A stretch of DNA of 64,000 nucleotides, from positions 124,001 to 188,000 of the forward strand of contig JAVYQP010000001.1 of NCBI GenBank assembly GCA_038731605.1, given 5' to 3'. Source of the stretch: WYZ-LMO2 sp038731605. Its GTDB lineage: Archaea > Halobacteriota > Archaeoglobi > Archaeoglobales > Archaeoglobaceae. Every line of letters begins with the position of its first letter. The first letter of the stretch is position 1. The position numbers and the translations under genes were made by a program. The notes below the pieces were generated by a model, which worked only from the letters and a program-made list of their open reading frames with translations, was not told where the DNA came from and made no database searches. Below, in pieces: positions 56,430 to 64,000 of the stretch.

Positions 56430-58534
56430 TTTTTATTTTCAAGAACCTTCTTGAGCTCGAAGGTTGCGATCTCCCTAAACCTGAGCTCGTCCAAGATCCG
56501 CTCTATTCTATCGATCTGCGTCTGCACTTTGTTCAGCGCTTCTGCGTCACCAACTTCTTTTCGGATCTCTATGTAGCCCTTCATTATCGCAAGCGGGTTC
56601 CTTAGGCGGTCTGCGAGCTCTTCGAATTGCTTTAGGTTCTCAATGATAGTCCTGTAGGCGATCTCCCTTTCTCTTTCGATTTTTAGCGCTTTGAACCTCA
56701 TTGAGATGTCTTTGGCTATGCTTTCGATGACCTTGAGCTCCTCTTCTGTGAATGGTGCTCTTCTCCGCAACACTATGATTCCTGAAAAGTCCTTGTCGTG
56801 GACTGGGAGAAATGTGAGGTAGCAATCTTCTCCTTTTCGCTGGAAAACGGAACTGTAGGCACTCGGACTTTTTACGTCGAGATCTTTCATGCTGGGTGGA
56901 ACGTAGAGCGGAACGCTGTTTTTTCCAACGTAAATCCCGCACTCCGCATCGAGTTTCTCCAAGAGATCCTTGACCCTTAGGAAGATGAGGTATTCCGACT
57001 TCTCCTTGAGAAGCATGTCTTTGACTTCTCCAGAAACTCTCAGTAGCTTGTTCATCCTTCTGAGCATCTCCTCGTCTTCCTTCAGCTTCGTTATGTCGGC
57101 GATGTTGACGAGCACCGCTGGTTCATTTTTATACTTTATTCTCCTCGCAAGAACCTTCATCCATTTTTCTTTCCCGTCTTTTGTTATCACCTTCACTTCA
57201 TAGCCTTCTGGCACGTCTTCTCCGCGCTCCCTTGCCATGTATCGTTGCTTTGTCAGCTCTCTGAACTCCGGGGCTACGATGTCGTATGGATGCTCGAGTG
57301 CGTTTACCTCTTCCAACGTGTAGCCCAAGATTTCTGCGGTCTTCTGGTTTGCGTAAACTACTCTGTCCTTCTGTATGATGAATATCCCAGTATGGGAACT
57401 CTCGATGAGGTTTCTGTATAGCTCTTCCCTCTCTTCGAGCTTCTTTTCCATAATTCTCTTCTCTGTCACGTCTTCAAAGCTCAAGAGCACGAATCTTTTT
57501 CCCTTGTAATCGAGGGGAACCCCAAAGACTTCTGCGTAACGTATTTTCCCGTCCTTTCTCAGCGTCCTCGTAACCCCTGTGAAAGTTTCCCCGTTGAGGA
57601 TCCTCAGCTCCACTTCTTTGGCTTTCTTGTGCAATTTCTCTTCAAACAAAATCGTCGCATTCTTGTTCATCAGCTCCTCCTTTGAGTAGCCCGTTATCTT
57701 TTCCGCAGTTCTGTTTGCGTATATTATCTTGCCGTCTTCCAGTATCAGGTATCCAGAAACGGAGCTGTCCAGTATTTTCTCGAAGAACTCCTCTCTTTCG
57801 CAGATCTCCCTCTCAAGTCTGACGCTCTCAGTCACGTCCTTCGAGACTATGATCCCAAAGTTCTTATTTGCGATAAATCTACCTGAAACGTCAAGCACGA
57901 ACTCTTTGCCACCTATGATCGCTCTAATCCTGTCTCTGACTATTGAACCCGTTTCCAAAGCTGATTTAAAAAGCCTTAGGGCTTTCTCTGCATCGTCTGG
58001 GTGGACGAACGAGAACACGGATTTTCCTATTACATCTTCCTCGCTCAAGTTTGAGATCATGAGAAAGTTCTTGTTCGCAGATATAATTCGACCCTCCTTG
58101 TCTATGATGCCTATGAAGTCAGGGAAAGCCTCGAAGATTGTCTTATACATTTCTCTGCTCTCTTCGAGCTCTTTTAGGATCTTTTTTACCTCTGTGATCT
58201 CTCGTATCTCCATGATCGCCAGTGTTGGTTCTGCATTTTCTTCGATCGTTGAGATCACGACGTCGACCCATCTGAGCTTTCCACTCTTGTCTGGGAGCGG
58301 TATCTCTAACCTCGAGTATCTTTCCTTGGACTCGAGGTATCTGTGGTAGATTCTTTTTGCGTTGTCCCTATATTCGTCCGGAATAAAATCGAAGATGCTC
58401 TTCCCGATGAGTTCTTCAGGAGAATAGCCAAAAAATCCCACCGATGGGTTTGCGTAGACGATCCTTGCCTCACGGTCCACCACTATTAGAGCGTCAAGGA
58501 CTCTCTCCACGATCTCTTTGTAGTCTATTTGCAC
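56393..58534 (-). CDS. Multi-PAS sensor protein lacking a kinase ATPase domain
   Basis: A 713-residue cytoplasmic sensor: four PAS domains at about 8-120, 130-245, 250-365 and 375-495, each with linkers of the EEREELYRNLIESS kind, then a GAF-like domain (about 505-640) and a DHp-like helix ending the protein. In the place of the phospho-acceptor, the helix reads ADRLRNPLAIMKGYIEI: the position of the His of the usual HELRNPL is Asp. No HATPase_c follows, only a short charged tail. GTG 58534 is set by a TATA-like TTTTTAAG (58558-58567) 26 bp up. It may signal through protein contacts or with another kinase. Confidence 0.85.
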   Translation of the reverse strand: MQIDYKEIVERVLDALIVVDREARIVYANPSVGFFGYSPEELIGKSIFDFIPDEYRDNAKRIYHRYLESKERYSRLEIPLPDKSGKLRWVDVVISTIEENAEPTLAIMEIREITEVKKILKELEESREMYKTIFEAFPDFIGIIDKEGRIISANKNFLMISNLSEEDVIGKSVFSFVHPDDAEKALRLFKSALETGSIVRDRIRAIIGGKEFVLDVSGRFIANKNFGIIVSKDVTESVRLEREICEREEFFEKILDSSVSGYLILEDGKIIYANRTAEKITGYSKEELMNKNATILFEEKLHKKAKEVELRILNGETFTGVTRTLRKDGKIRYAEVFGVPLDYKGKRFVLLSFEDVTEKRIMEKKLEEREELYRNLIESSHTGIFIIQKDRVVYANQKTAEILGYTLEEVNALEHPYDIVAPEFRELTKQRYMARERGEDVPEGYEVKVITKDGKEKWMKVLARRIKYKNEPAVLVNIADITKLKEDEEMLRRMNKLLRVSGEVKDMLLKEKSEYLIFLRVKDLLEKLDAECGIYVGKNSVPLYVPPSMKDLDVKSPSAYSSVFQRKGEDCYLTFLPVHDKDFSGIIVLRRRAPFTEEELKVIESIAKDISMRFKALKIEREREIAYRTIIENLKQFEELADRLRNPLAIMKGYIEIRKEVGDAEALNKVQTQIDRIERILDELRFREIATFELKKVLENKNYKNNDSSDSAT

Positions 58535-58557
58535 CGTGTGCAACGAAACGTCTGCGC

Positions 58558-58567
58558 TTAAAAATTT
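58558..58567 (-). promoter_or_regulatory. TATA-like box of multi-PAS sensor
   Basis: Minus-strand ATTTTTAAGC centred near 58562, 26-28 bp from GTG 58534. This favours GTG 58534 over the in-frame TTG 58543. Confidence 0.45.
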
Positions 58568-58588
58568 TTTTATATTGGGATTTTCATT

Positions 58589-59743
58589 TTAAAACAAAAG
58601 TTCGAGTCTTTTCACCGCTTCCTCTATAACCCTCTTATCCCTCGTCAGCGCAAATCTCACAAATCCCTCGCCATATTCTCCAAAACCGATTCCTGGGGTT
58701 GCGACGATTCCTGCGACGTCGAGAAGCTTTTTTACGAATTCAACGCTACTCCTGCCGACGTTGCACCAAACGTAAAAAGTCGCCTTCGGCTTCTTGACTT
58801 TTAGCCCAAGTCTCTGCAAACCTTCAACAAGAGTGTCACGTCTTTCTGCGTAGACTTTGCAAATCTCCTCGATCACTTCATCGCTCCCCCTAAGCGCTGC
58901 GATTCCAGCTTCTTGCACCGCCTCAAAAACTCCACTGTCCACGTTTGTCTTAACCTTCAGCAAACCCCTCAAGATCTCTTCGTTCCCACAGGCGAAGCCA
59001 ATACGCCATCCCGTCATGTTGTATGTTTTCGAGAGAGAATTGAACTCTATGGTGACCTCGAATGCGTTTTCAAACTCTAAAAAGCTTTTTGCCCTGTATC
59101 CATCAAAGCAAATCTCCCCGTAGGCGTAATCGTGCGCAAGGATTATCTTGTTGTCGATGCAAAAGTCTATCGCAGACTTTATGAATTCATCGCTCGCAGT
59201 TGCGGAGGTGGGGTTGTTCGGGTAGTTGAGGAACAAGATCTTTGCCTTCCGCACGACTTCCTCAGGTATGCTTTCGAGCTCTGGTAGAAAATCGTTCTCT
59301 TCTTTCAGTGGCATGCGATAAGGAATTCCGCCAGCCATAACCGTTGATGCGAAGTAAACCGGATACCCTGGGTCGGGGATAAGCACGTAGTCTCCCGGAT
59401 CTACGAATGCAAGCGGTAAGTGAGCGATTCCCTCCTTGGAGCCTATCAGCGCTATTACTTCTTTCTCTGCATCGAGCTTCACCTTCTTCCTTCGCAAGTA
59501 AAACTCTGCGACCGCAGTTCTGAACTCCAGCATCCCTTCGTAGCTCGGATACTTCTGTCTCTCAACTCTTTCAACCGCTTTTTTCATCGCTTCAACCACG
59601 TGCTTTGGAGTTGGCAAGTCCGGGTCTCCAACGCTGAGATCTATTAACTCCACGCCTTCCGCTCGCTTTTTTCTTTTCATTGCATCGATCTCTGCGAAGA
59701 GATACGGCGGTATCTTGGTCATCCTCTCCGAAAGCTGGAACAT
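58589..59743 (-). CDS. dapL: Class I aminotransferase, LL-diaminopimelate aminotransferase-like
   Basis: A 384-residue PLP enzyme. The cofactor Lys is in EFNSLSKTYNMTGWRIGFA, YPSYEGMLEFR, LNYPNNPTSATAS and HDYAYGEICFDG are fold-type I motifs, and the N-terminus FQLSERMTKIPPYLFAEIDAMKRKKRAEGVELIDLSVGDPDLPTP fits the archaeal DapL-type (MTH52-like) group. The reaction would be tetrahydrodipicolinate to LL-diaminopimelate for lysine; aspartate or alanine aminotransferase is the alternative. Fourth gene of the glyA operon, 20 bases behind the PUA gene. Confidence 0.82.
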   Translation of the reverse strand: MFQLSERMTKIPPYLFAEIDAMKRKKRAEGVELIDLSVGDPDLPTPKHVVEAMKKAVERVERQKYPSYEGMLEFRTAVAEFYLRRKKVKLDAEKEVIALIGSKEGIAHLPLAFVDPGDYVLIPDPGYPVYFASTVMAGGIPYRMPLKEENDFLPELESIPEEVVRKAKILFLNYPNNPTSATASDEFIKSAIDFCIDNKIILAHDYAYGEICFDGYRAKSFLEFENAFEVTIEFNSLSKTYNMTGWRIGFACGNEEILRGLLKVKTNVDSGVFEAVQEAGIAALRGSDEVIEEICKVYAERRDTLVEGLQRLGLKVKKPKATFYVWCNVGRSSVEFVKKLLDVAGIVATPGIGFGEYGEGFVRFALTRDKRVIEEAVKRLELLF

Positions 59744-59763
59744 ACTTCGAGGAGAGCGTTTCG

Positions 59764-60225
59764 CTATATTTCACTTTCCGATTTGTTGCGAAGTCTTCGA
59801 TCCTTTGGGACGAAGTTCAAGATCTTTTTCCCGTTCCCCTTCCCACACCCAAGGAAGTATTCTCCCCATTTCAGGATACAGTATCCCTTGTATGGGATCT
59901 CGAGATCTTCGCCCCTTAGCCACCTCATCGCATCCTCTTCGCCGATCTCTATGATTCCCTTTTTTGCAACTCTACCAACGATAAAGCTTCCCTCTATCGA
60001 CAACCTAAGCCCGTCTTTTTCGATCTTCCCAAAGTATATCCCTTCGCTGACCTTCTTTATCCTAAGATCACACTTCTTGAACGCAAAAACCCTCTGCTTC
60101 CCACGGATTAGGAATTCCAAGCTCAATTCTGCGTCGAACTGCTCTTTTAGTAGCTTTCTGACTTTATCAGCTTCGCAACGAAGAACCCCTCGCTGTCGTT
60201 CAGCTGTGGATGAATTCGGATGCAT
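59764..60225 (-). CDS. PUA-like RNA-binding protein, partner of upstream m5C methyltransferase
   Basis: A 153-residue protein with a C-terminal PUA-like fold: GYCILKWGEYFLGCGKGNGKKILNFVPKDRR resembles the RNA-binding PUA domain found fused behind RsmF/NSUN methyltransferases. ATG 60225 has a very strong site, GGGGAGGTGAG, five bases upstream, and lies 79 bp inside the end of the methyltransferase gene; the first 26 residues are thus encoded in an overlapping frame. It probably acts as the detached RNA-binding part of the neighbouring enzyme. Confidence 0.75.
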   Translation of the reverse strand: MHPNSSTAERQRGVLRCEADKVRKLLKEQFDAELSLEFLIRGKQRVFAFKKCDLRIKKVSEGIYFGKIEKDGLRLSIEGSFIVGRVAKKGIIEIGEEDAMRWLRGEDLEIPYKGYCILKWGEYFLGCGKGNGKKILNFVPKDRRLRNKSESEI

Positions 60226-61067
60226 TTTCTCACCTCCCCAAGGAACTCGTAGCCCTCAAAGTCCGTAAAGCCGGGAATCGACTTCAACTGAAGTTTTATC
60301 TCTTCGATCTCTGCGTTTGTGTTCCTTATCAAGTAATCGACAACCGCTTCATTTTCCAACGGCTCCAAGGTGCAAGTCGAGTAAACAAGAACACCTCCAG
60401 GTTTTAGAGCTTTGTATCCTGCTAAAATAAGCTCTTTTTGCAGTTTAGAGAGATCCAAGCTCAACTTTTGGCTCCAAAGCTTTGCATAGCTGTAGTTTCT
60501 CCTTATCATCCCCAAATTGCTACAAGGCGCATCAACGAGGACCGCATCGAATTTATTTTCGAATCTCGCAAACTTTCTCCCATCCATCATCGTAACCTTT
60601 GCGATCAACACTCCGCACTTCTGCAAATTCGAAATTAAGATGTTCAACCTGTCGTTTTTAACGTCGTTCGCAATTATGCAACCTTCGTTCTCCATAATTT
60701 GTGCGATCTCCGTAGTCTTTGCCCCGGGGGATGCGCAGAGGTCGAGCACTTTCATACCTTTTTCGAGATCCATTAAAAGCGGTGGGATCATTGAAACCGA
60801 GGATTGCGGGAATATTATCCCGAGTTGGTGCTCTGGGATCGTCGAAAATTCGTCTGTGCTTACGTAGTATCCAAAATCGCACCACGGAATTTTCTCTTCG
60901 AGAATGCCTTCTCTGGAAAGTCTTTCGACAACTACTTCAACGCTCGCCTTAAGCGTGTTTATTCTCACACTCTTCCTCAACGGCTTGTCTAAGAATTCAA
61001 AAAACTCCTTTGAGCTGTCAATTTTCCTAAGTCTTTCGAAGAGCTCTGGATTTATCTCCTTCAGCAT
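60147..61067 (-). CDS. RNA cytosine-C5 methyltransferase (NOP2/NSUN/RsmB family)
   Basis: A 306-residue AdoMet-dependent methyltransferase. Motif I LDLCASPGAKTTEIAQ, motif IV VDAPCSNLGMIRR with the resolving Cys, and motif VI VYSTCTLEPLENEAVVD with the catalytic Cys are intact; the end (CIRIHPQLNDSEGFFVAKL) is the standard family end. Target may be rRNA or tRNA. An N-terminal RNA-binding region precedes the Rossmann part, but no C-terminal PUA is fused; that role may be played by the next gene. Overlaps glyA by 7 bp. Confidence 0.93.
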   Translation of the reverse strand: MLKEINPELFERLRKIDSSKEFFEFLDKPLRKSVRINTLKASVEVVVERLSREGILEEKIPWCDFGYYVSTDEFSTIPEHQLGIIFPQSSVSMIPPLLMDLEKGMKVLDLCASPGAKTTEIAQIMENEGCIIANDVKNDRLNILISNLQKCGVLIAKVTMMDGRKFARFENKFDAVLVDAPCSNLGMIRRNYSYAKLWSQKLSLDLSKLQKELILAGYKALKPGGVLVYSTCTLEPLENEAVVDYLIRNTNAEIEEIKLQLKSIPGFTDFEGYEFLGEVRKCIRIHPQLNDSEGFFVAKLIKSESY

Positions 61068-62314
61068 ATCTCATATGCATCGCTCTCTTCGAACGCAAAC
61101 TTGATCGTCTGGAAGCCTTTTCTGAACTCACGTATCTCTTCCCTAATCTCCTCGACTCTCTTCTTGTTCCTGAGCGTAGAATCGATGAACTCAGCGATGG
61201 CTACCATCTCTTCTTCTTTCATCCCGAGTCTTGTAACCTCTTGAACGCCTATGCGTATTCCCGAGGGGTTCGATGCGATCTCTACGCTGTCCCACGGGAG
61301 AAGGTTTTTGTTTAGGATTATCCCGACTTCTTCGAGCCTTCTCGCGACTCTATCTCCACCACCGAGCTCTCGAACGTCTACCGCAATTTGGTGCGTTTCC
61401 GTGAACCCAAAGCTCTCCCCAAGGACTTTGTAACCGAGCTCATGGAGGGTTTCTGCGAGCTTTTTTGCATTCTTTACAACTTGTCTTGCATAGGCTTCGC
61501 CGAACTCGAGCATTTCCATCACTGCGATTGCGTAGCCAGCCAAGGAGTGGAGGTGGTGGTTGCTAACGACTCCCGGAAACACCGCTTTGTCGACTCTTTT
61601 CGCATATCTCTCGTTGCTGAGGATTATCGCCCTCTGTGGACCAAAGAAGGTCTTGTGAGTCGATGCTGTAACGACGTCTGCGCCCTCTTTGATTGGATTC
61701 GGATAGCTTTTCCCCGCTATGAGTCCGAGGACATGACTTGCGTCGAACATAACCTTCGCATCTATCTTATCTGCGATCTCCTTTATTTCCTTCGTTGGCT
61801 GTCTTCGGAGTATTAAGCTTGATCCAAGCACAAAGAGCTTTGGCTTCACATCTTTGGCGAGTTTCTCCGTTCCATCGATGTCGATGTTCATTTCTTCGAC
61901 GTCAAATGGGTAATAAACGACTTTCAAGCCTCGTAGACCAGCTGCGGAGATTCTGTCGTGGCTTATGTGCCCACCACATGGGACTGAGATGCTGAATATC
62001 GTGTCTCCAGGATTTGTGAAAGCGAAAAAGGCTGCGAGATTTGCAACAACTCCCGAAATCGGCTGAACGTTCACGTGCTCGACTTCAAAGAGCTTCTTCG
62101 TTAGCTCGATCGCAATTCTTTCGACTTCGTCGATAAATCTGCAACCAGCGTAATAGCGTTCTCCAACTTTTCCCTCCGCATATCTATGCCCGAAGTCGGA
62201 AAGGTAGCACATCCGCACCGCTTTCGATGTTAAGTTCTCGCTCGCTATGAGCGGAATGGAGCTCCTCATCATTTCGTGGTGCTCTCGAATTAGTCTATGG
62301 ATTTCTGAACCCAT
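61061..62314 (-). CDS. glyA: Serine hydroxymethyltransferase
   Basis: A 417-residue PLP enzyme interconverting serine and glycine, using tetrahydromethanopterin in archaea. IPLIASENLTSKAVR, RYAEGKVGERYYAGCRFID, NVQPISGVVANLAAF and VVTASTHKTFFGPQRA (PLP Lys) are diagnostic. ATG 62314 is placed by a TATA box 25 bp upstream shared with nnrD; the in-frame TTG at 62332 is too close to the box. First gene of a four-gene operon with the m5C methyltransferase, PUA protein and aminotransferase. Confidence 0.96.
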   Translation of the reverse strand: MGSEIHRLIREHHEMMRSSIPLIASENLTSKAVRMCYLSDFGHRYAEGKVGERYYAGCRFIDEVERIAIELTKKLFEVEHVNVQPISGVVANLAAFFAFTNPGDTIFSISVPCGGHISHDRISAAGLRGLKVVYYPFDVEEMNIDIDGTEKLAKDVKPKLFVLGSSLILRRQPTKEIKEIADKIDAKVMFDASHVLGLIAGKSYPNPIKEGADVVTASTHKTFFGPQRAIILSNERYAKRVDKAVFPGVVSNHHLHSLAGYAIAVMEMLEFGEAYARQVVKNAKKLAETLHELGYKVLGESFGFTETHQIAVDVRELGGGDRVARRLEEVGIILNKNLLPWDSVEIASNPSGIRIGVQEVTRLGMKEEEMVAIAEFIDSTLRNKKRVEEIREEIREFRKGFQTIKFAFEESDAYEIC

Positions 62315-62332
62315 GTCCTTGTGAGCGGACAA

Positions 62333-62344
62333 AAATATTTAAGG
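62333..62344. promoter_or_regulatory. single symmetrical TATA box between glyA (minus) and nnrD (plus)
   Basis: The two start codons (62314 minus, 62363 plus) are 48 bases apart, and the only AT-rich element between them is AAATATTTAAGG, containing the palindrome AAATATTT at 62333-62340, close to the midpoint. It is about 25 bp from either start, so one box may serve both directions for leaderless messages. Confidence 0.6.
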
Positions 62345-62362
62345 CTTCCGTGATTTTGGAGC

Positions 62363-63775
62363 ATGGAAACGATAACATCAAGGGACATGCGTGTCCTCGA
62401 CATCAACTGTGAGTTCTTCGGATTGAGCAGACTTCAGCTAATGGAGAACGCTGGAAAAGCGGTTGCGGATGAAATCAAGAAGAGGTTTGAAAGTTGTAAA
62501 GTTGCAATCTTTGCTGGAAGTGGAAACAACGGTGGGGATGGCTTTGTTTGCGCAAGGCATCTCAGCGATTTCGAAGTCGAGGTTTACGTTGTAAGCAAAG
62601 ATGTAAAGAGTAGCATTGCGAAGAAGAACCTCGAAATCCTCGAAAAAGCGGGCTATAAAATCGAAGTTGGAGTAAGAGAGACCGATGCAGACGTTCTTGT
62701 GGACGCACTCTTGGGCATAGGCTTGAAGGGAAAGCCAAGGGGAGAGTATGCGAAGGCGATAGAGATCGCAAATAAGGTGAAGGCGTTCAAAGTCGCAGTC
62801 GACGTTCCAAGCGGTCTCGACTCAGACACGGGAGATTACGAAATTGCGGTGAAATGCGATCTCACTGTGACTTTTCACAAGATGAAACCCGGGATTTTGA
62901 AAGCGAAGGAGATCTGTGGGGAAGTGGTGGTGAAGGACATCGGAATTCCGAGAGGGTTTGAGAGGCTTTGCGGAGTTGGCGACGTTGTTGAGACTTACAA
63001 GAGATTCAGCGATGCGCACAAGGGTATGCATGGCAGAATTGCGGTTATCGGCGGGGGCGAGTTCACAGGAGCGGTTGCGCTTGCGAGCTTGGCTTGCTAT
63101 CACGCAGGAGCGGACATAGTTCTGACGGTGGTTCCGGAAAGTATTAAGAACGTGGTCGCAAGCTTTAGCCCGAACTTGATAGTTCGTAGCCTTAGGGGGG
63201 AAAGGATAGGTCTTGCAAACCTAAAAGAGGCAGAAGAGATCGTTAAGAAGTGTGACGTCGTCGTCATGGGTATGGGTGTTGGAAACAATCCGGAGTTCAA
63301 GGAGTTCGTCGAGGAGCTTTTGAAAAGCTGTAGGAAAGCGGTTCTCGACGCAGAAGGAATAACGGAAAACGTTCCTGAGAACGTCGAAGCTATTTTGACC
63401 CCACACAGAGGTGAGCTGAAGAAACATCTGAGGGCTGAACCATCTGAAGTTGAGAGGGTTGCGAAGAAAATCGGTGCGGTGATCCTGCTCAAGGGCAAAG
63501 AAGACGTAATAACCGATGGAGAAAGAACGAAGATAAACAAAACTGGAAACGCTGGAATGACAGTTGGAGGAACAGGAGACGTTCTTGCAGGGATCTGCGG
63601 GGCTTTGCTTTGCAACGACAACGCCTTTAACTCAGCTTGCGCTTCAGCGTTCATAAACGGATTCGCTGGAGACATTTGCTTCGAAAGATACGGCTACAAC
63701 TTCACCGCAACCCATTTGCTCGAAACTCTGCCGGAGGCGTTTAGGAGGTGCTTTGAATGGACGTCGTCGATCTGA
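62363..63775 (+). CDS. nnrD: Bifunctional NAD(P)H-hydrate epimerase / ADP-dependent dehydratase
   Basis: A 470-residue metabolite-repair fusion (YjeF-type). Residues 1-205 are the epimerase domain (AGSGNNGGDGFVCARHLSDF; VDVPSGLDSDTGD), 215-470 the ADP-dependent dehydratase with GMHGRIAVIGGGEFTGAVAL, VVMGMGVGNNPEF, LTPHRGEL and NKTGNAGMTVGGTGDVLAGICGALL. It returns hydrated NADH and NADPH to the active form. It ends 19 bp inside the following M20 peptidase gene. Confidence 0.96.
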   Translation: METITSRDMRVLDINCEFFGLSRLQLMENAGKAVADEIKKRFESCKVAIFAGSGNNGGDGFVCARHLSDFEVEVYVVSKDVKSSIAKKNLEILEKAGYKIEVGVRETDADVLVDALLGIGLKGKPRGEYAKAIEIANKVKAFKVAVDVPSGLDSDTGDYEIAVKCDLTVTFHKMKPGILKAKEICGEVVVKDIGIPRGFERLCGVGDVVETYKRFSDAHKGMHGRIAVIGGGEFTGAVALASLACYHAGADIVLTVVPESIKNVVASFSPNLIVRSLRGERIGLANLKEAEEIVKKCDVVVMGMGVGNNPEFKEFVEELLKSCRKAVLDAEGITENVPENVEAILTPHRGELKKHLRAEPSEVERVAKKIGAVILLKGKEDVITDGERTKINKTGNAGMTVGGTGDVLAGICGALLCNDNAFNSACASAFINGFAGDICFERYGYNFTATHLLETLPEAFRRCFEWTSSI

Positions 63776-64000
63776 CGAAAGCGCTTATAAAAATTGACAC
63801 CCGCAACCCTCCTGGCGACACATCGCAGGCGGTGGATTTTCTCGAAAATTTCTTCTCGAGCTTTAAGACAAAAGTCTACGACAAAGACGGAAAAGAGAAC
63901 CTTGTTGTCGAAATTGGGAAAGGAGAAAAGACTTTAATGCTCACGTCGCATCTCGACACGGTTCCCGCTAAGGAAGAGATGCTGAACCCGATTGTTGTCA
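63757..64000 (+). CDS. M20-family metallopeptidase/deacylase, N-terminus only
   Basis: The first 81 residues of an ArgE/DapE/CPG2-type zinc hydrolase, cut by the window edge. DLTKALIKIDTRNPPGDTSQAVDFLENFF is the family N-terminus, and LMLTSHLDTVPA contains the first metal His and the Asp of the HxD motif. ATG 63757 follows TTAGGAGGTG and overlaps nnrD by 19 bp, so both are co-transcribed. The substrate (succinyl-diaminopimelate, acetylornithine or a peptide) cannot be told from this part. Confidence 0.88.
   Translation, partial: MDVVDLTKALIKIDTRNPPGDTSQAVDFLENFFSSFKTKVYDKDGKENLVVEIGKGEKTLMLTSHLDTVPAKEEMLNPIVV

Noticed and set aside
63100..63675. A 191-codon open frame antisense to nnrD
   Set aside because: It is opposite the well-conserved dehydratase domain and shows Ser/Pro/Thr-rich antisense composition.

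Overview
The window is from a hyperthermophilic or thermophilic euryarchaeon, most probably an Archaeoglobaceae member (Archaeoglobus, Ferroglobus or Geoglobus). The supporting content is a bifunctional fructose-1,6-bisphosphate aldolase/phosphatase, GatE, eukaryote-type ribosomal proteins (S4e, L19e, L32e, L40e), TBP, Dph2, AMP phosphorylases, the archaeal pantothenate-pathway ligase, and an AMA-type AAA ATPase, a family known from Archaeoglobus and methanogens. No rRNA, tRNA, CRISPR array or insertion sequence was recognised. Coding density is very high; no gene-free stretch exceeds about 220 bp.

Layout. 1-3886: partial KaiC/RecA-like ATPase, divergent to fbp - ThiF-like protein - gatE. 3869-9711 (minus): a corrinoid methyltransferase cluster (MFS transporter, corrinoid protein, UroD-type methyltransferase, MtrH-type methyltransferase, 2Fe-2S/ASKHA corrinoid activator), matching the O-demethylation systems called Mto (Methermicoccus) and Odm (Archaeoglobus fulgidus). 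A membrane histidine kinase diverges from it at 9862. Two near-identical palindromes abut the TATA boxes of the transporter and of the corrinoid-protein gene and look like a shared operator. 11256-11546: small HNH protein. 11766-27876: one co-directional run of about 16 kb, cbf5 - SPOUT methyltransferase - the S10/spc-type ribosomal protein genes (including a 50-residue S14) - rnp1 - secY - Oxa1/EMC3-like protein - cmk - an ABC-2 permease.

27838-30915 (minus): argG - molybdopterin-binding-fold protein - pyrC. 30988-34044 (plus): tatA - ubiD-type decarboxylase - mobB - AMA ATPase. Then a heme-O-synthase-like prenyltransferase, an F420/LLM oxidoreductase, a small group of a coiled-coil protein, a DUF2226-like protein and a Roadblock/LC7 protein, a Cas4-like nuclease, a two-subunit 2-oxoacid:ferredoxin oxidoreductase, and L40e. 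41663-42737 is an AT-rich pocket with a transglutaminase-like membrane protein. 42812-45929 carries dCMP deaminase, a TatD-like hydrolase, ArfC-type reductase and Dph2.

46060-50205: two tandem AMP phosphorylase paralogues that share nearly identical DNA tracts (gene conversion), followed one base later by citrate synthase. 50294-52242 (minus): pyrF - HAD phosphatase - phosphopantoate/beta-alanine ligase. 52281-55006 (minus): DtxR-type regulator - metal ABC transporter. 55102-56429: tbp - HAD phosphatase. 56393-58534: a multi-PAS sensor that lacks a kinase domain. 58589-62314 (minus): glyA - RNA m5C methyltransferase - PUA-like protein - aminotransferase. 62363 to the end: nnrD and the start of an M20 peptidase.

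Transcription pattern: first genes of operons usually have a TATA-like box about 24-28 bp before the start codon (leaderless mRNAs), whereas internal genes carry GGAGGTGA-type ribosome binding sites or overlap the previous gene. All functional calls come from reading protein motifs and gene order, without database searches.
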